Source: Hyphomicrobiales bacterium (GTDB lineage Bacteria; Pseudomonadota; Alphaproteobacteria; Rhizobiales; Aestuariivirgaceae). Taken from it: DNA of 64,000 nt. Location: assembly GCA_016710435.1 (NCBI GenBank), contig JADJVV010000001.1, forward strand, positions 2,812,501 to 2,876,500. Reading direction: 5' to 3'. The notes under the pieces were generated by a model that saw only the letters and a list, made by a program, of their open reading frames with translations, did no database searches and had not been told where the DNA came from. Both the position numbers and the translations under genes were made by a program. This document shows, one piece after another, positions 42,653 to 51,348 of this stretch (within the stretch, counting starts at the first letter, position 1; each line of letters begins with the position of its first letter).

Positions 42653-43054
42653 ATGTCCATGAACATCAGTGATCCCGTCGGTGATATGCTGGCGCGCATC
42701 CGCAACGCTCAGGAGCGTGGCAAGAACAAGGTGGCCGTGCCGCCGTCCCGCCTGCGCGAGCGTGTGCTCGAAGTGCTGCACCGGGAAGGCTATATCCGCG
42801 GTTTCACCACCATCGAGAAGGACGGCAAGTCCGAGATCGAGGTTGAACTGAAGTATTTTGATGGCGCTCCCGTCATCAAGGAAATCCACCGTGTGTCGAA
42901 GCCCGGCCGCCGGGTCTACGCCTCTGTGTCCACTCTGCCGTCCGTTTACAATGGTCTCGGCATCTCCATCCTCTCCACGCCGAAGGGCGTGATGTCGGAT
43001 GCCGATGCCCGCGCCCAGAACGTCGGCGGCGAAGTGCTCTGCACGGTCTTCTAA
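42653..43054 (+). CDS. rpsH: 30S ribosomal protein S8
   Basis: 133 aa: ISDPVGDMLARIRNAQERGKNKVAVPPSRLRERVLEVLHREGYI and the C-terminal STPKGVMSDADARAQNVGGEVLCTVF. Central-domain 16S rRNA binder; in E. coli the spc-operon translational repressor acting near rplE. Initiation may use the first or third codon (MSM). Confidence 0.97.
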   Translation: MSMNISDPVGDMLARIRNAQERGKNKVAVPPSRLRERVLEVLHREGYIRGFTTIEKDGKSEIEVELKYFDGAPVIKEIHRVSKPGRRVYASVSTLPSVYNGLGISILSTPKGVMSDADARAQNVGGEVLCTVF

Positions 43055-43065
43055 GGAAGCGAACG

Positions 43066-43599
43066 ATGTCACGTATCGGCAAGAAAGCAGTCCCGGTTCC
43101 GGCAGGCGTCACGGTCAACGTGTCGGGCCAGACGGTATCGGTGAAGGGCCCGAAGGGCGAGCTCAAGGAAATCCTCAACGAGCAGGTTCTCGTGAAGATG
43201 GAGCAGGGCGGCGTCAAGGTGGACCCGATCAATGAATCCAAGCTGGCACGCTCCGCCTGGGGCATGTCGCGCACGCTCGTCGCCAACATGGTGAAGGGTG
43301 TGACGGATGGCTACACCAAGTCGCTGGAAATCAACGGCGTGGGTTACCGCGCCGCTGTCGCCGGCAAGAGCCTTCAGCTCAACCTCGGCTACAGCCACGA
43401 CGTCAACTACCCGATCCCCGCAGGGATCGAGATCAAGACGCCGAAGCCCACGGAAATCGTGATCTCCGGCATCGACAAGCAGCAGGTTGGCCAGGTCGCC
43501 GCCGAAATCCGCGAATGGCGCGGCCCGGAACCCTACAAGGGCAAGGGCATCAAGTACGCCGGCGAACACATCTTCCGCAAGGAAGGGAAGAAGAAGTAA
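43066..43599 (+). CDS. rplF: 50S ribosomal protein L6
   Basis: 177 aa with two repeated domains: SRIGKKAVPVPAGVTVNVSGQTVSVKGPKGEL and the second carrying ISGIDKQQVGQVAAEIREWRGPEPYKGKGIKYAGEHI. Located near the sarcin-ricin loop, supports factor binding. Also a known site of aminoglycoside-resistance mutations. Confidence 0.97.
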   Translation: MSRIGKKAVPVPAGVTVNVSGQTVSVKGPKGELKEILNEQVLVKMEQGGVKVDPINESKLARSAWGMSRTLVANMVKGVTDGYTKSLEINGVGYRAAVAGKSLQLNLGYSHDVNYPIPAGIEIKTPKPTEIVISGIDKQQVGQVAAEIREWRGPEPYKGKGIKYAGEHIFRKEGKKK

Positions 43600-43611
43600 G
43601 GGACACGCATC

Positions 43612-43971
43612 ATGGCGAAAGTCACTCCCCTCAATTTGCGCAAGGCCCGCGTCCGCAAGGCGCTTGCCGAGCGCCTCAACGGCCGCCCGCGCCTTTCGGT
43701 GCACCGGTCGTCCAAGAACATCTATGCCCAGGTCATTGATGATGCGAAGGGCGTGACTGTCGCCTTTGCCTCGACCATGGAAAAGGATTTCAAGGCCGGC
43801 AAGAAGACGGGCGCCGACAAGGCGGCCGCCGAAGCCATCGGCAAGCTCGTTGCCGAGCGCGCCATCAAGGCCGGAATCAAGGACGTCGTCTTCGACCGCG
43901 GCGGTTACATCTATCATGGGCGCATCAAGGCGCTCGCCGACGCCGCCCGTTCTGGCGGACTGAATTTCTAA
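43612..43971 (+). CDS. rplR: 50S ribosomal protein L18
   Basis: 119 aa: basic N terminus NLRKARVRKALAERLNGRPRLSVHRSSKNIYAQVIDD and the end VFDRGGYIYHGRIKALADAARSGGLNF. One of the three 5S rRNA-binding proteins with L5 and L25. 16 bases before rpsE. Confidence 0.97.
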   Translation: MAKVTPLNLRKARVRKALAERLNGRPRLSVHRSSKNIYAQVIDDAKGVTVAFASTMEKDFKAGKKTGADKAAAEAIGKLVAERAIKAGIKDVVFDRGGYIYHGRIKALADAARSGGLNF

Positions 43972-43987
43972 GGATAGCGGAGCACAC

Positions 43988-44560
43988 ATGGCTAAGGAAC
44001 GTGCCGAACGCGGTGAGCGCAAAGACCGCGGCGATCGCGACGAGAAGGACAGCGAGTTCATTGACAAGCTGGTCCACATCAACCGCGTCGCAAAGGTGGT
44101 GAAGGGCGGCAAGCGCTTTGGTTTCGCTGCTCTCGTCGTCGTCGGCGACCAGAAGGGCCGCGTCGGCTTCGGCCACGGCAAGGCGCGTGAAGTGCCGGAA
44201 GCTGTGCGCAAGGCCACCGAAGGTGCCAAGCGCGCGCTCATCCGGGTGCCGCTGCGCGAAGGCCGCACGCTGCATCATGACGTCAACGGACGCTGGGGTG
44301 CGGGCAAGGTCACGCTGCGCACGGCGCCGGCAGGTACCGGCATCATCGCCGGCGGCCCGATGCGCGCTGTCTTCGAAAGCCTGGGCATGGCCGACGTTGT
44401 CGCCAAGTCCACCGGTTCCTCGAACCCCTACAACATGGTGCGCGCCACGATCGACGCGCTCAAGAAGCAGACATCTCCGCGCATGGTGGCCAACCGCCGT
44501 GGCAAGAAGGTCTCTGACGTGCTGCGCCGTGGCGGTGACGCCGCTGCCGTGGCCGAATAA
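43988..44560 (+). CDS. rpsE: 30S ribosomal protein S5
   Basis: 190 aa. Charged N-terminal extension (ERAERGERKDRGDRDEKD), then LVHINRVAKVVKGGKRFGFAALVVVGD containing the spectinomycin/fidelity loop, GKAREVPEAVRKATEGAKRALIRVPL, and TGSSNPYNMVRATIDALKK. Shapes the mRNA entry channel and decoding accuracy. Confidence 0.97.
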   Translation: MAKERAERGERKDRGDRDEKDSEFIDKLVHINRVAKVVKGGKRFGFAALVVVGDQKGRVGFGHGKAREVPEAVRKATEGAKRALIRVPLREGRTLHHDVNGRWGAGKVTLRTAPAGTGIIAGGPMRAVFESLGMADVVAKSTGSSNPYNMVRATIDALKKQTSPRMVANRRGKKVSDVLRRGGDAAAVAE

Positions 44561-44577
44561 GACAGGACGTGAAAACC

Positions 44578-44772
44578 ATGGCCAAGAAAGACGCTGGCAA
44601 GACGATCACCGTGCAGCAGATGGCGAGCGCGAACCGCAAGCCCGGCATCCAGCAGCAGACGTTGATCGGCCTCGGCCTCAACAAGATCCGCAGCACCTCG
44701 ACCCTGCAGGACACGCCTGCGGTGCGCGGCATGATCGCCAAGGTCGCGCATCTCGTGCGCGTCGTGGAATAA
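44578..44772 (+). CDS. rpmD: 50S ribosomal protein L30
   Basis: 64 aa from ATG 44578 (a GTG three codons upstream is an alternative but overlaps the AGGA ribosome-binding site). KTITVQQMASANRKPGIQQQTLIGLGLNKI and LQDTPAVRGMIAKVAHLVRVVE identify L30. Optional in some bacteria, present here between rpsE and rplO. Confidence 0.95.
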   Translation: MAKKDAGKTITVQQMASANRKPGIQQQTLIGLGLNKIRSTSTLQDTPAVRGMIAKVAHLVRVVE

Positions 44773-44784
44773 GGAACAGTTGCG

Positions 44785-45270
44785 ATGAAGCTCAACCAGA
44801 TCAGCGACAACAAGGGTGCCCGCAAGACCCGCACCCGTGTGGGCCGCGGCATCGGCTCCGGCCTCGGCAAGACCGCAGGACGCGGCGGCAAGGGCCAGAC
44901 GGCCCGCAAGGGCGGCGCCAAGGCCGGCTTTGAAGGCGGCCAGATGCCAATCTACCGCCGTCTGCCGAAGCGCGGCTTCAACAAGCCGAACCCGGTTGAA
45001 TACAACGAGGTCAACCTCGCCCGTGTGCAGACCGCCATCGATTCGAAGAAGCTCGACGGCAAGTCTCCCATCACCGCTGCGGCACTCCTTGCTGCCGGTG
45101 TGATCTCCAAGCTGGAAAAGGGCGGTGTCCGCCTGATCGGCAAGGAGAAGTTCACCGCGAAGCTCGCTTTCGAAGTGTTCTACGCCACGAAGGGCGCCGT
45201 CGCTGCCGTTGAAAAGGCAGGCGGCAGCGTGAAGATCCTGCGCCCCGCGCCGGAAGCCAAGCAGGCTTGA
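44785..45270 (+). CDS. rplO: 50S ribosomal protein L15
   Basis: 161 aa: glycine/arginine-rich extension (GARKTRTRVGRGIGSGLGKTAGRGGKGQ, read in parts) that threads the 50S core, then FEGGQMPIYRRLPKRGFNKP and a compact C-terminal domain. Late assembly protein. A long hairpin follows before secY. Confidence 0.97.
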   Translation: MKLNQISDNKGARKTRTRVGRGIGSGLGKTAGRGGKGQTARKGGAKAGFEGGQMPIYRRLPKRGFNKPNPVEYNEVNLARVQTAIDSKKLDGKSPITAAALLAAGVISKLEKGGVRLIGKEKFTAKLAFEVFYATKGAVAAVEKAGGSVKILRPAPEAKQA

Positions 45271-45275
45271 TAGCC

Positions 45276-45313
45276 TCCGCCGGGAAACCCACATAACGGG
45301 TTTCCCCGGCGGA
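45276..45313 (+). other. 15-bp hairpin between rplO and secY
   Basis: The arm 45276-45290 pairs with 45298-45313 with one bulged C, seven-base loop ACATAAC. No T-run follows; the GGAG ribosome-binding site of secY starts a few bases later. It could modulate secY expression relative to the ribosomal genes or protect mRNA ends. Confidence 0.65.
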
Positions 45314-45329
45314 TATTGGAGCACGACCC

Positions 45330-46661
45330 ATGGCATCGATGGCAGAACAGCTGGCTGCGAATATGAGCTTCAGCGCTCTTGCGAATTCGCAGGAGCTGAA
45401 GAATCGCATCTGGTTCACCCTGGGCGCACTGATCGTTTATCGCCTCGGCTCCTACATTCCGATTCCGGGTATCGATTCGCTCGCACTCGAGCAGTTTGCC
45501 ACGCAGAATTCCGCCGGCATCCTGGGCTGGATGAACAGCCTCGCCGGTGGCGCGCTCGGCCGCATGGCCATCTTCGCCCTCAACGTGATGCCGTACATCT
45601 CGGCATCGATCATCATGCAGCTCATGACCAGCGTGTCGCCCACGCTGGAAGCCCTCAAGAAAGAGGGTGAGTCGGGCCGCAAGAAGATCAACCAGTACAC
45701 CCGCTATTTCACCGTGCTGCTCGCCGCATTGCAGGCTTACGGAATCGCTGTCGGTCTCGAAGGGCAGAGCGGTATCGTCACCGATCCCGGAATCTTCTTC
45801 CGCGCCTCCACGGTCATCACGCTGACCGGTGGCACGCTCTTCCTGATGTGGCTCGGCGAACAGATCACCTCGCGCGGCATCGGCAACGGTGTGTCGCTGA
45901 TCATCTTCTCTGGCATCGTGGCCAACCTGCCATCGGGTGTTGCGGCGTTGCTGGAGTTGGGCCGCACAGGCCAGATGTCGTTCTTCCTGATCCTTGCGAT
46001 CATTGTGATGGCCTTCGCCGTCATTGCCTTCATCGTGCTGGTGGAGCGCGCCCAGCGCCGCCTCTTGATCCAGTATCCGAAGCGCCAGGTTGGCATGAAG
46101 ATGACGCAGGCCGAATCCTCGCACCTGCCCATCAAGATCAACACGGCCGGCGTCATTCCGCCGATCTTCGCCTCGTCGTTGCTGCTGCTGCCCATCACGG
46201 TTGCCAACTTCTCCGCCGGCAAGGGTCCGGAATGGCTGAACCAGGTCACCGCCTTGCTCGGCCACGGCCGCCCGCTCTATCTCCTGCTGTTCGCAGCACT
46301 CATCGTCTTCTTCAGCTTCTTCCAGACCTCCATCATGTTCAACCCGAAGGAGACGGCGGATAACCTGAAGAAGTCCGGCGGCTTTATCCTTGGCATCCGT
46401 CCGGGCGAGAAGACTGCGGAATATCTAGACTGGATTCTCACGCGCCTCACCGTCATCGGTGCTGCATATCTCGTCTTTATCTGTCTCATTCCGGAATTCC
46501 TGGTCGGCTATTCGGGCATTCCCTTCTACTTCGGCGGCACCTCGCTGCTGATCGTTGTCAGTGTCACGCTGGATACTGTTGCCCAGTTGCAGGGCCACAT
46601 GCTGGCGCAGCAGTATGGCAAGCTCCTTGAGAAGGCTTCTCTTCGGAGCAAGAAGAAATGA
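45330..46661 (+). CDS. secY: Preprotein translocase subunit SecY
   Basis: 443 aa with ten membrane helices. ELKNRIWFTLGALIVYRLGSYIPIPGID opening, the IMPYISASIIMQLM-type helix 2 (here VMPYISASIIMQLMTS), the lateral gate regions, and the cytoplasmic loop with PGEKTAEYLDWILTRLT. Forms the protein-conducting channel with SecE (encoded at 15424) and SecG. Overlaps adk by four bases. Confidence 0.98.
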   Translation: MASMAEQLAANMSFSALANSQELKNRIWFTLGALIVYRLGSYIPIPGIDSLALEQFATQNSAGILGWMNSLAGGALGRMAIFALNVMPYISASIIMQLMTSVSPTLEALKKEGESGRKKINQYTRYFTVLLAALQAYGIAVGLEGQSGIVTDPGIFFRASTVITLTGGTLFLMWLGEQITSRGIGNGVSLIIFSGIVANLPSGVAALLELGRTGQMSFFLILAIIVMAFAVIAFIVLVERAQRRLLIQYPKRQVGMKMTQAESSHLPIKINTAGVIPPIFASSLLLLPITVANFSAGKGPEWLNQVTALLGHGRPLYLLLFAALIVFFSFFQTSIMFNPKETADNLKKSGGFILGIRPGEKTAEYLDWILTRLTVIGAAYLVFICLIPEFLVGYSGIPFYFGGTSLLIVVSVTLDTVAQLQGHMLAQQYGKLLEKASLRSKKK

Positions 46662-47314
46662 ACATCATCTTGTTGGGGCCGCCCGGAGCGGGGAAGGGCA
46701 CCCAGGCAAAGATCCTTGAAGAAAAGCACGGCCTGAAGCAGCTCTCCACCGGAGACATGCTGCGCGCGGCGATTGCCGCCGGGACGGACGTGGGCAAGAA
46801 GGCCAAGGCCATCATGGACCGCGGCGATCTGGTCTCCGACGACGTCATCATCGGCATCGTCTCCGAGCGCATGGACAAGCCCGACATCACCGCAGGCGTC
46901 ACCTTCGACGGTTTCCCCCGCACCCCGGCCCAGGCAGAAGCCCTGGACAAGATGCTGGCGGGCCGGAAACAGAAGCTGGACGCCGTGATCGAGATGAAGG
47001 TCGACGACGAGGCGCTGGTGGAGCGCATCTCCGGCCGTTACACCTGCGCCAAGTGCGGGCAGGGCTACCACGAGAAATTTGCTCCGGCCAAGACGCCGGG
47101 CGTCTGCGACGTGTGTGGGGGAACCGAGTTCACCCGCCGTCCCGACGACAACGAAAAGACGGTCCGTGACCGTCTTCAGGTTTACAACAAGCAGACTGCT
47201 CCGCTGGTGGCGTACTACGCCGCCAAGGGCAACCTGCATGTGATCGACGGCATGGCCGATATCACCCGTGTAACGGGGGCGATCGGCTCGGTGCTGGAGA
47301 AGGTAAGGGGCTGA
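46658..47314 (+). CDS. adk: Adenylate kinase, zinc-lid type
   Basis: 218 aa long-form adenylate kinase (ATP + AMP to 2 ADP). P-loop GPPGAGKGTQ at 7-16, TGDMLR, DGFPRT, and the LID with four cysteines C130, C133, C150 and C153 arranged CxxC-x16-CxxC, which binds structural zinc as in Gram-positive enzymes and many alphaproteobacteria. Coupled to secY via ATGA overlap. Confidence 0.97.
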   Translation: MNIILLGPPGAGKGTQAKILEEKHGLKQLSTGDMLRAAIAAGTDVGKKAKAIMDRGDLVSDDVIIGIVSERMDKPDITAGVTFDGFPRTPAQAEALDKMLAGRKQKLDAVIEMKVDDEALVERISGRYTCAKCGQGYHEKFAPAKTPGVCDVCGGTEFTRRPDDNEKTVRDRLQVYNKQTAPLVAYYAAKGNLHVIDGMADITRVTGAIGSVLEKVRG

Positions 47315-47335
47315 AAAGAGGGCCGTCTATTGGGG

Positions 47336-47364
47336 TTGACGCCTTGGCGATTCACCCCTATGGA
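47336..47364 (+). promoter_or_regulatory. Candidate promoter of the rpsM-rpsK-rpoA-rplQ group
   Basis: TTGACG (47336-47341), 17-base spacer, TATGGA (47359-47364) in the 208-bp adk-rpsM gap, the longest gap inside the ribosomal run. Suggests the alpha group can be transcribed separately. Confidence 0.55.
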
Positions 47365-47522
47365 CCACCCAATTCCAGCTTTATAGGGGCTCGTTTGGGA
47401 GATTCTTCTTCCGGACGCGGCCTCACACGTTTGGGAAAATCGCGCGGAAACAACCCGCCGCACGGTAACCCGATGACACCAGTTTGGGCCTTTAAGCCCT
47501 TGAATTGATTGGGAGACTACCA

Positions 47523-47891
47523 GTGGCCCGTATTGCAGGCGTCAATATTCCGACCAACAAGCGCGTTGAAATCGCGCTGCGTTACATTCACGGCATTGGC
47601 CCGGTCAATGCCAAGATCATCTGCACCGAGGTCAAGATTCCGGCCTCCAAGCGCGTCAACGAACTGTCTGACGCCGAAGTGCTGGCGATCCGCGAAATCA
47701 TCGATCGCGACTACACGGTGGAAGGCGATCTTCGCCGCGAAGTGTCGATCAACATCAAGCGCCTCACCGATCTCGGCACCTATCGTGGCATGCGCCACCG
47801 CAAGGGTCTGCCGGTCCGTGGCCAGCGCACCCATACAAACGCCCGCACCCGCAAGGGTCCGGCCAAGCCCATCCAGGGCAAGAAGAAGTGA
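47523..47891 (+). CDS. rpsM: 30S ribosomal protein S13
   Basis: 122 aa from GTG 47523 (V/M-ARIAGVNIPTNKRVEIALRYIHGIG), with GGGAG eight bases upstream; a TTG 18 bases earlier in frame would cover the ribosome-binding site. End RGQRTHTNARTRKGPAKPIQGKKK is standard. Contacts P-site tRNA and bridges to the 50S subunit. No rpmJ precedes it, as expected for alphaproteobacteria. Confidence 0.97.
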   Translation: MARIAGVNIPTNKRVEIALRYIHGIGPVNAKIICTEVKIPASKRVNELSDAEVLAIREIIDRDYTVEGDLRREVSINIKRLTDLGTYRGMRHRKGLPVRGQRTHTNARTRKGPAKPIQGKKK

Positions 47892-47903
47892 GGCATCTGA
47901 TCA

Positions 47904-48299
47904 ATGGCTAAGGAAGCAGCAGCCCGTGGCGGCAAGCGCAAGGAACGCAAGAACGTCTCCTCCGGCGTGGTGCATGTGAACTCGTCGTTCAACAACACCA
48001 TGATCACCATCACCGACGTGCAGGGCAACACCATTGCCTGGGCCTCGGCTGGCAAGCTCGGTTTCAAGGGTTCGCGCAAGTCCACGCCGTATGCAGCCCA
48101 GGTTGCCGGCGAGCAGGTGGCCCGCGCCGCCATGGAACACGGCATGCGCACGGTCGAAGTGGAAGTCTGCGGCCCGGGTTCGGGCCGTGAGTCGGCTCTC
48201 CGCGCCCTTCAGGCCGCCGGCCTGCAGGTGACGTCGATTCGCGACGTGACGCCGATCCCGCACAATGGTTGCCGCCCGCCGAAGCGCCGCCGCGTCTAA
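47904..48299 (+). CDS. rpsK: 30S ribosomal protein S11
   Basis: 131 aa: KERKNVSSGVVHVNSSFNNTMITITDVQGN and GPGSGRESALRALQAAGLQVTSIRDVTPIPHNGCRPPKRRRV. Platform protein next to the Shine-Dalgarno helix. 12 bases after rpsM. Confidence 0.98.
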   Translation: MAKEAAARGGKRKERKNVSSGVVHVNSSFNNTMITITDVQGNTIAWASAGKLGFKGSRKSTPYAAQVAGEQVARAAMEHGMRTVEVEVCGPGSGRESALRALQAAGLQVTSIRDVTPIPHNGCRPPKRRRV

Positions 48300-48319
48300 C
48301 GGCCTGCTGAAGTGACATT

Positions 48320-48339
48320 GGCCGGGGTCTTCCCCGGCC
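48320..48339 (+). other. 8-bp GC hairpin between rpsK and rpoA
   Basis: GGCCGGGG, loop TCTT, CCCCGGCC, followed by TTCG and no U-tract. Similar in place and form to the hairpins ahead of rpoB and secY. Confidence 0.55.
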
Positions 48340-48394
48340 TTCGACGGAATTGAAGTGGCAGGCGAATGCGCGCCTGCCGGAGGCTCTTGGGAAC

Positions 48395-49423
48395 ATGAAC
48401 ATGCAGGTCAATCAGAAGAACTGGCAGGAACTCATCCGCCCCAGCAAGATCGACATTCAGTCCGGCAAGGACAAGCGCCGCGTGGCGACCATCGTTGCCG
48501 AGCCGCTGGAGCGGGGTTTTGGAACGACGCTCGGCAACGCCCTGCGCCGCATCCTCCTGTCGTCGCTGCAGGGCGCTGCCGTGACGAGCGTGCACATCGA
48601 CGGCGTTCTGCACGAGTTCTCCTCGATCGCCGGCGTCCGTGAGGACGTGACGGACATCGTCCTGAACATCAAGGAAATCGCTTTTGCGATGCATGCCGAA
48701 GGCCCCAAGCGCATTTCGCTGCGCAAGGAAGGCCCGGGCGTGGTCCGCGCCGGCGACATCCAGCAGACCTCGGACATCGCCATCCTGAACCCCGAGCACG
48801 TGATCTGCACCCTCGACCAGGGCGCGGAACTGCGCATGGAATTCACGGTCAACAACGGCAAGGGCTATGTGCCCGCCGAAAAGAACCGCCCCGAAGATGC
48901 CCCCATCGGCCTCATCCCGGTGGATTCGATCTACTCGCCGGTCCGCAAGGTGTCCTACCGCGTGGAAGCCACGCGCGAAGGCCAGGTGCTGGACTACGAC
49001 AAGCTGATCATGACCGTTGAAACCAACGGCTCGGTCTCGCCGGAAGACGCCGTGGCCTACGCCGCCCGCATTCTGCAGGACCAGATCTCGGTCTTCATCA
49101 ACTTCTCGGAACCCGTGCAGCACGTGGTCGAGGAGCAGCGTTCGGAACTGCCGTTCAACGCGGCACTCCTGAAGAAGGTGGACGAGCTGGAGCTCTCCGT
49201 CCGTTCCGCCAACTGCCTGAAGAACGACAACATCGTCTACATCGGCGATCTCATCCAGAAGACCGAGGCAGAGATGCTGCGCACGCCGAACTTCGGCCGC
49301 AAGTCGCTGAACGAGATCAAGGAAGTCCTGGCCCAGATGGGCCTCCATCTTGGCATGGAAGTGGCCAACTGGCCGCCGGAGAACATTGAAGAGCTCGCCA
49401 AGAAGCTTGAGACCCATTACTGA
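48395..49423 (+). CDS. rpoA: DNA-directed RNA polymerase subunit alpha
   Basis: 342 aa from ATG 48395 (ATG 48401 also possible). N-terminal assembly domain with TIVAEPLERGFGTTLGNALRRILLSSLQGAAVTS, a linker near 230-250, and the C-terminal domain RSANCLKNDNIVYIGDLIQKTEAEMLRTPNFGRKSLNEIKEVL that binds UP elements and activators. The frame is open 45 bases further upstream without a ribosome-binding site. Confidence 0.97.
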   Translation: MNMQVNQKNWQELIRPSKIDIQSGKDKRRVATIVAEPLERGFGTTLGNALRRILLSSLQGAAVTSVHIDGVLHEFSSIAGVREDVTDIVLNIKEIAFAMHAEGPKRISLRKEGPGVVRAGDIQQTSDIAILNPEHVICTLDQGAELRMEFTVNNGKGYVPAEKNRPEDAPIGLIPVDSIYSPVRKVSYRVEATREGQVLDYDKLIMTVETNGSVSPEDAVAYAARILQDQISVFINFSEPVQHVVEEQRSELPFNAALLKKVDELELSVRSANCLKNDNIVYIGDLIQKTEAEMLRTPNFGRKSLNEIKEVLAQMGLHLGMEVANWPPENIEELAKKLETHY

Positions 49424-49475
49424 TTTTTGAGGCAGCGCGCATTGCGCCCCGCCGTTGAGTTGAAGGAGAAGTAAC

Positions 49476-49904
49476 ATGCGTCATGGATTTAGCGGCCGCC
49501 GCTTTAACCGTACGTCCGAGCACCGCAACGCCATGTTCGCCAACATGTCGGCGTCGCTCATCAAGCACGAGCAGATCGTGACCACGCTGCCCAAGGCGAA
49601 GGACCTGCGTCCCATCGTCGAGAAGCTGGTGACGCTGGCCAAGAAGGGCGGGCTCCATGCACGCCGTCAGGCCATCTCCCAGATCAAGGACGAAGCACAG
49701 GTCCGCAAGCTGTTTGACGTGCTGGCAGCCCGCTACAAGGACCGCAAGGGCGGCTATCTCCGCATCATGAAGGCGGGCTTCCGCTACGGCGACAATGCCC
49801 CGGTGGCCGTCATTGAATTCGTCGACCGCGACGTCAACGAAAAGGGCAAGGACTCCGGCCCCAAGCAGGTCAAGGAAGAAGCCCCCGCCGAAGCCGCGGC
49901 ATAA
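49476..49904 (+). CDS. rplQ: 50S ribosomal protein L17
   Basis: 142 aa: MRHGFSGRRFNRTSEHRNAMFANMSASLIKHEQIVTTLPKAKDLRP and GGYLRIMKAGFRYGDNAPVAVIEFVDRD, with an extra acidic/Ala tail. Last gene of the ribosomal run, ended by a strong terminator. Confidence 0.97.
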   Translation: MRHGFSGRRFNRTSEHRNAMFANMSASLIKHEQIVTTLPKAKDLRPIVEKLVTLAKKGGLHARRQAISQIKDEAQVRKLFDVLAARYKDRKGGYLRIMKAGFRYGDNAPVAVIEFVDRDVNEKGKDSGPKQVKEEAPAEAAA

Positions 49905-49930
49905 GCCGACGCTTCAGCAACGAATTGAAA

Positions 49931-49954
49931 AGGGCCCCGCATGGGGCCCTTTTT
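49931..49954 (+). terminator. Rho-independent terminator after rplQ (possibly bidirectional)
   Basis: AGGGCCCC, loop GCAT, GGGGCCCT, then TTTT. The A-run on the left side lets it also act for the convergent decarboxylase gene that ends at 50032. Confidence 0.93.
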
Positions 49955-50031
49955 GTTGAAGCTCTCGCCATTGTGGCATCGTCCGCTGTGGACTGCCGGC
50001 TGAAAGGCGGAACGCTCCGCAGGGCCGTCCC

Positions 50032-51222
50032 TCACATCTCCAGCACATGATCGACGGCGACGATCTGGTGTTCGCCGTAGCCGTTGAAGCGCGTGGCCGT
50101 GGCGAGGCCGTAGGCGCCGAGGGTGCCGAATTCGATGTAGTCGCCCTCCCGCAACCCTTCCAGGATGTCGAGGCGGTGCGGCAGCACGTCCAGCGGATCG
50201 CAGGTGGGGCCGAAGACCTTCCACGACTTGGCGTGGCCTTCGATTTCCTTGCCGTCCCGCCACACGCGGAAGGGCGGGCGCAGGTCGGGTGCCTGCATGT
50301 ATTCCATGAGCCCGCCATAGACGCCGTCATTGATGAAGATGTCATCGCCATCCGAGCACACCAGCTTCACCCTGGTGAGCAGCGACATGCACGTCGCCAC
50401 CATGCCGCGGCCGGGCTCGCATTCGAGCCTGGGGTGCTGTGCGCCAAAGGTGCGCACCACGGCATTCTCGATGGCACGGAAGAACACCTCAGGTTCCGGC
50501 GCCGTGGACAGTTCATAGTTGGCCGGGAATCCGCCGCCCACATTCAAAACGCCGACCGACACTCCGGCCTGCGTGGCAATGCGCGCCGCAGCTTCGATGT
50601 GGCGCACGTAGACTTGCGGCTCCTTCGATTGCGAACCCGGATGGAAGGTGAGCACGGGCTGATAACCCAGCGCCACCACCTGCTGAAGCAATTCCACGCA
50701 GGTGTGTTCCGGTGCGCCGAACTTCGTGGAGAAATCATGGGCCGAGGAACCGCGGTCGCGCGGCAGCACCAGACGGACGGCAATCTCCACCGTCGCGTCG
50801 GCACCCAATACTTCGTGAATCTTCTGCAGTTCCTCGCGGCAATCCACCACGAAGCGGCGGCAGTGATAGCTCCGATACGCGGACTCGATCTCGCGGCGCG
50901 ATTTCACCGGGTTGTGGTAATGGAAATGCGCCTTGGGCTGCACGGCATGCACCGCCGCCATTTCATGCACGCTCGCCACGTCCCAGGACGAGATACCGGC
51001 TTCGGCCAGCGTCGCCAGCACGTCCCGCGAGGGATTGCATTTCACCGCATAGGTGACGAGGCCGGGAAAGAGCGACAGGAACTGCTGCGCCCGTGACTTG
51101 AGTTCGGCGGCGGAAAAGCAGAACAGCGGCTCATCCGGCTGCTGCGCGGCGGCCACCTGGCCGGCATTTTCGTAGATGTTGCGTGGAGCGAACTGCGGCG
51201 TGATGACGGTGGCTGCGGACAT
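50032..51222 (-). CDS. Fold-type III PLP decarboxylase (ornithine/lysine/DAP decarboxylase family)
   Basis: 396 aa from ATG 51222 (GGGAGGGAATC upstream). Alanine-racemase-like barrel with the PLP lysine in TYAVKCNP (K61), HPGSQS, NVGGGFPANYE, EPGRG phosphate site, and the C-terminal GPTCDPLDVLP with the catalytic cysteine, plus GAYGLAT. This combination matches eukaryotic-type ornithine/lysine decarboxylases (putrescine or cadaverine formation) rather than LysA. The exact substrate is inferred. Divergent from an Lrp regulator with operator-like repeats between them. Confidence 0.85.
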   Translation of the reverse strand: MSAATVITPQFAPRNIYENAGQVAAAQQPDEPLFCFSAAELKSRAQQFLSLFPGLVTYAVKCNPSRDVLATLAEAGISSWDVASVHEMAAVHAVQPKAHFHYHNPVKSRREIESAYRSYHCRRFVVDCREELQKIHEVLGADATVEIAVRLVLPRDRGSSAHDFSTKFGAPEHTCVELLQQVVALGYQPVLTFHPGSQSKEPQVYVRHIEAAARIATQAGVSVGVLNVGGGFPANYELSTAPEPEVFFRAIENAVVRTFGAQHPRLECEPGRGMVATCMSLLTRVKLVCSDGDDIFINDGVYGGLMEYMQAPDLRPPFRVWRDGKEIEGHAKSWKVFGPTCDPLDVLPHRLDILEGLREGDYIEFGTLGAYGLATATRFNGYGEHQIVAVDHVLEM

Positions 51223-51306
51223 GATTCCCTCCCAAGGTGAGCGGGAAACATGACGCTGACACGTGACGGCTGAAAGACGGCATTCTGTTGCCAATCGCCG
51301 AAAAGA

Positions 51307-51321
51307 CCGTCATAATGACGG
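51307..51321. promoter_or_regulatory. Palindromic operator in the decarboxylase / Lrp gap
   Basis: CCGTCAT, central A, ATGACGG: a perfect 15-base inverted repeat between divergent genes. The right part CATAATGACGG recurs at 51338-51348. Confidence 0.65.
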
Positions 51322-51337
51322 TATTTACGTCAGGATG

Positions 51338-51348
51338 CATAATGACGG
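51338..51348 (+). promoter_or_regulatory. Second operator half-site overlapping the Lrp-gene start codon
   Basis: Exact 11-base copy of 51311-51321, 27 bases downstream (just over two and a half helical turns). It includes the regulator's own ATG, so binding here would block its expression. Confidence 0.55.
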
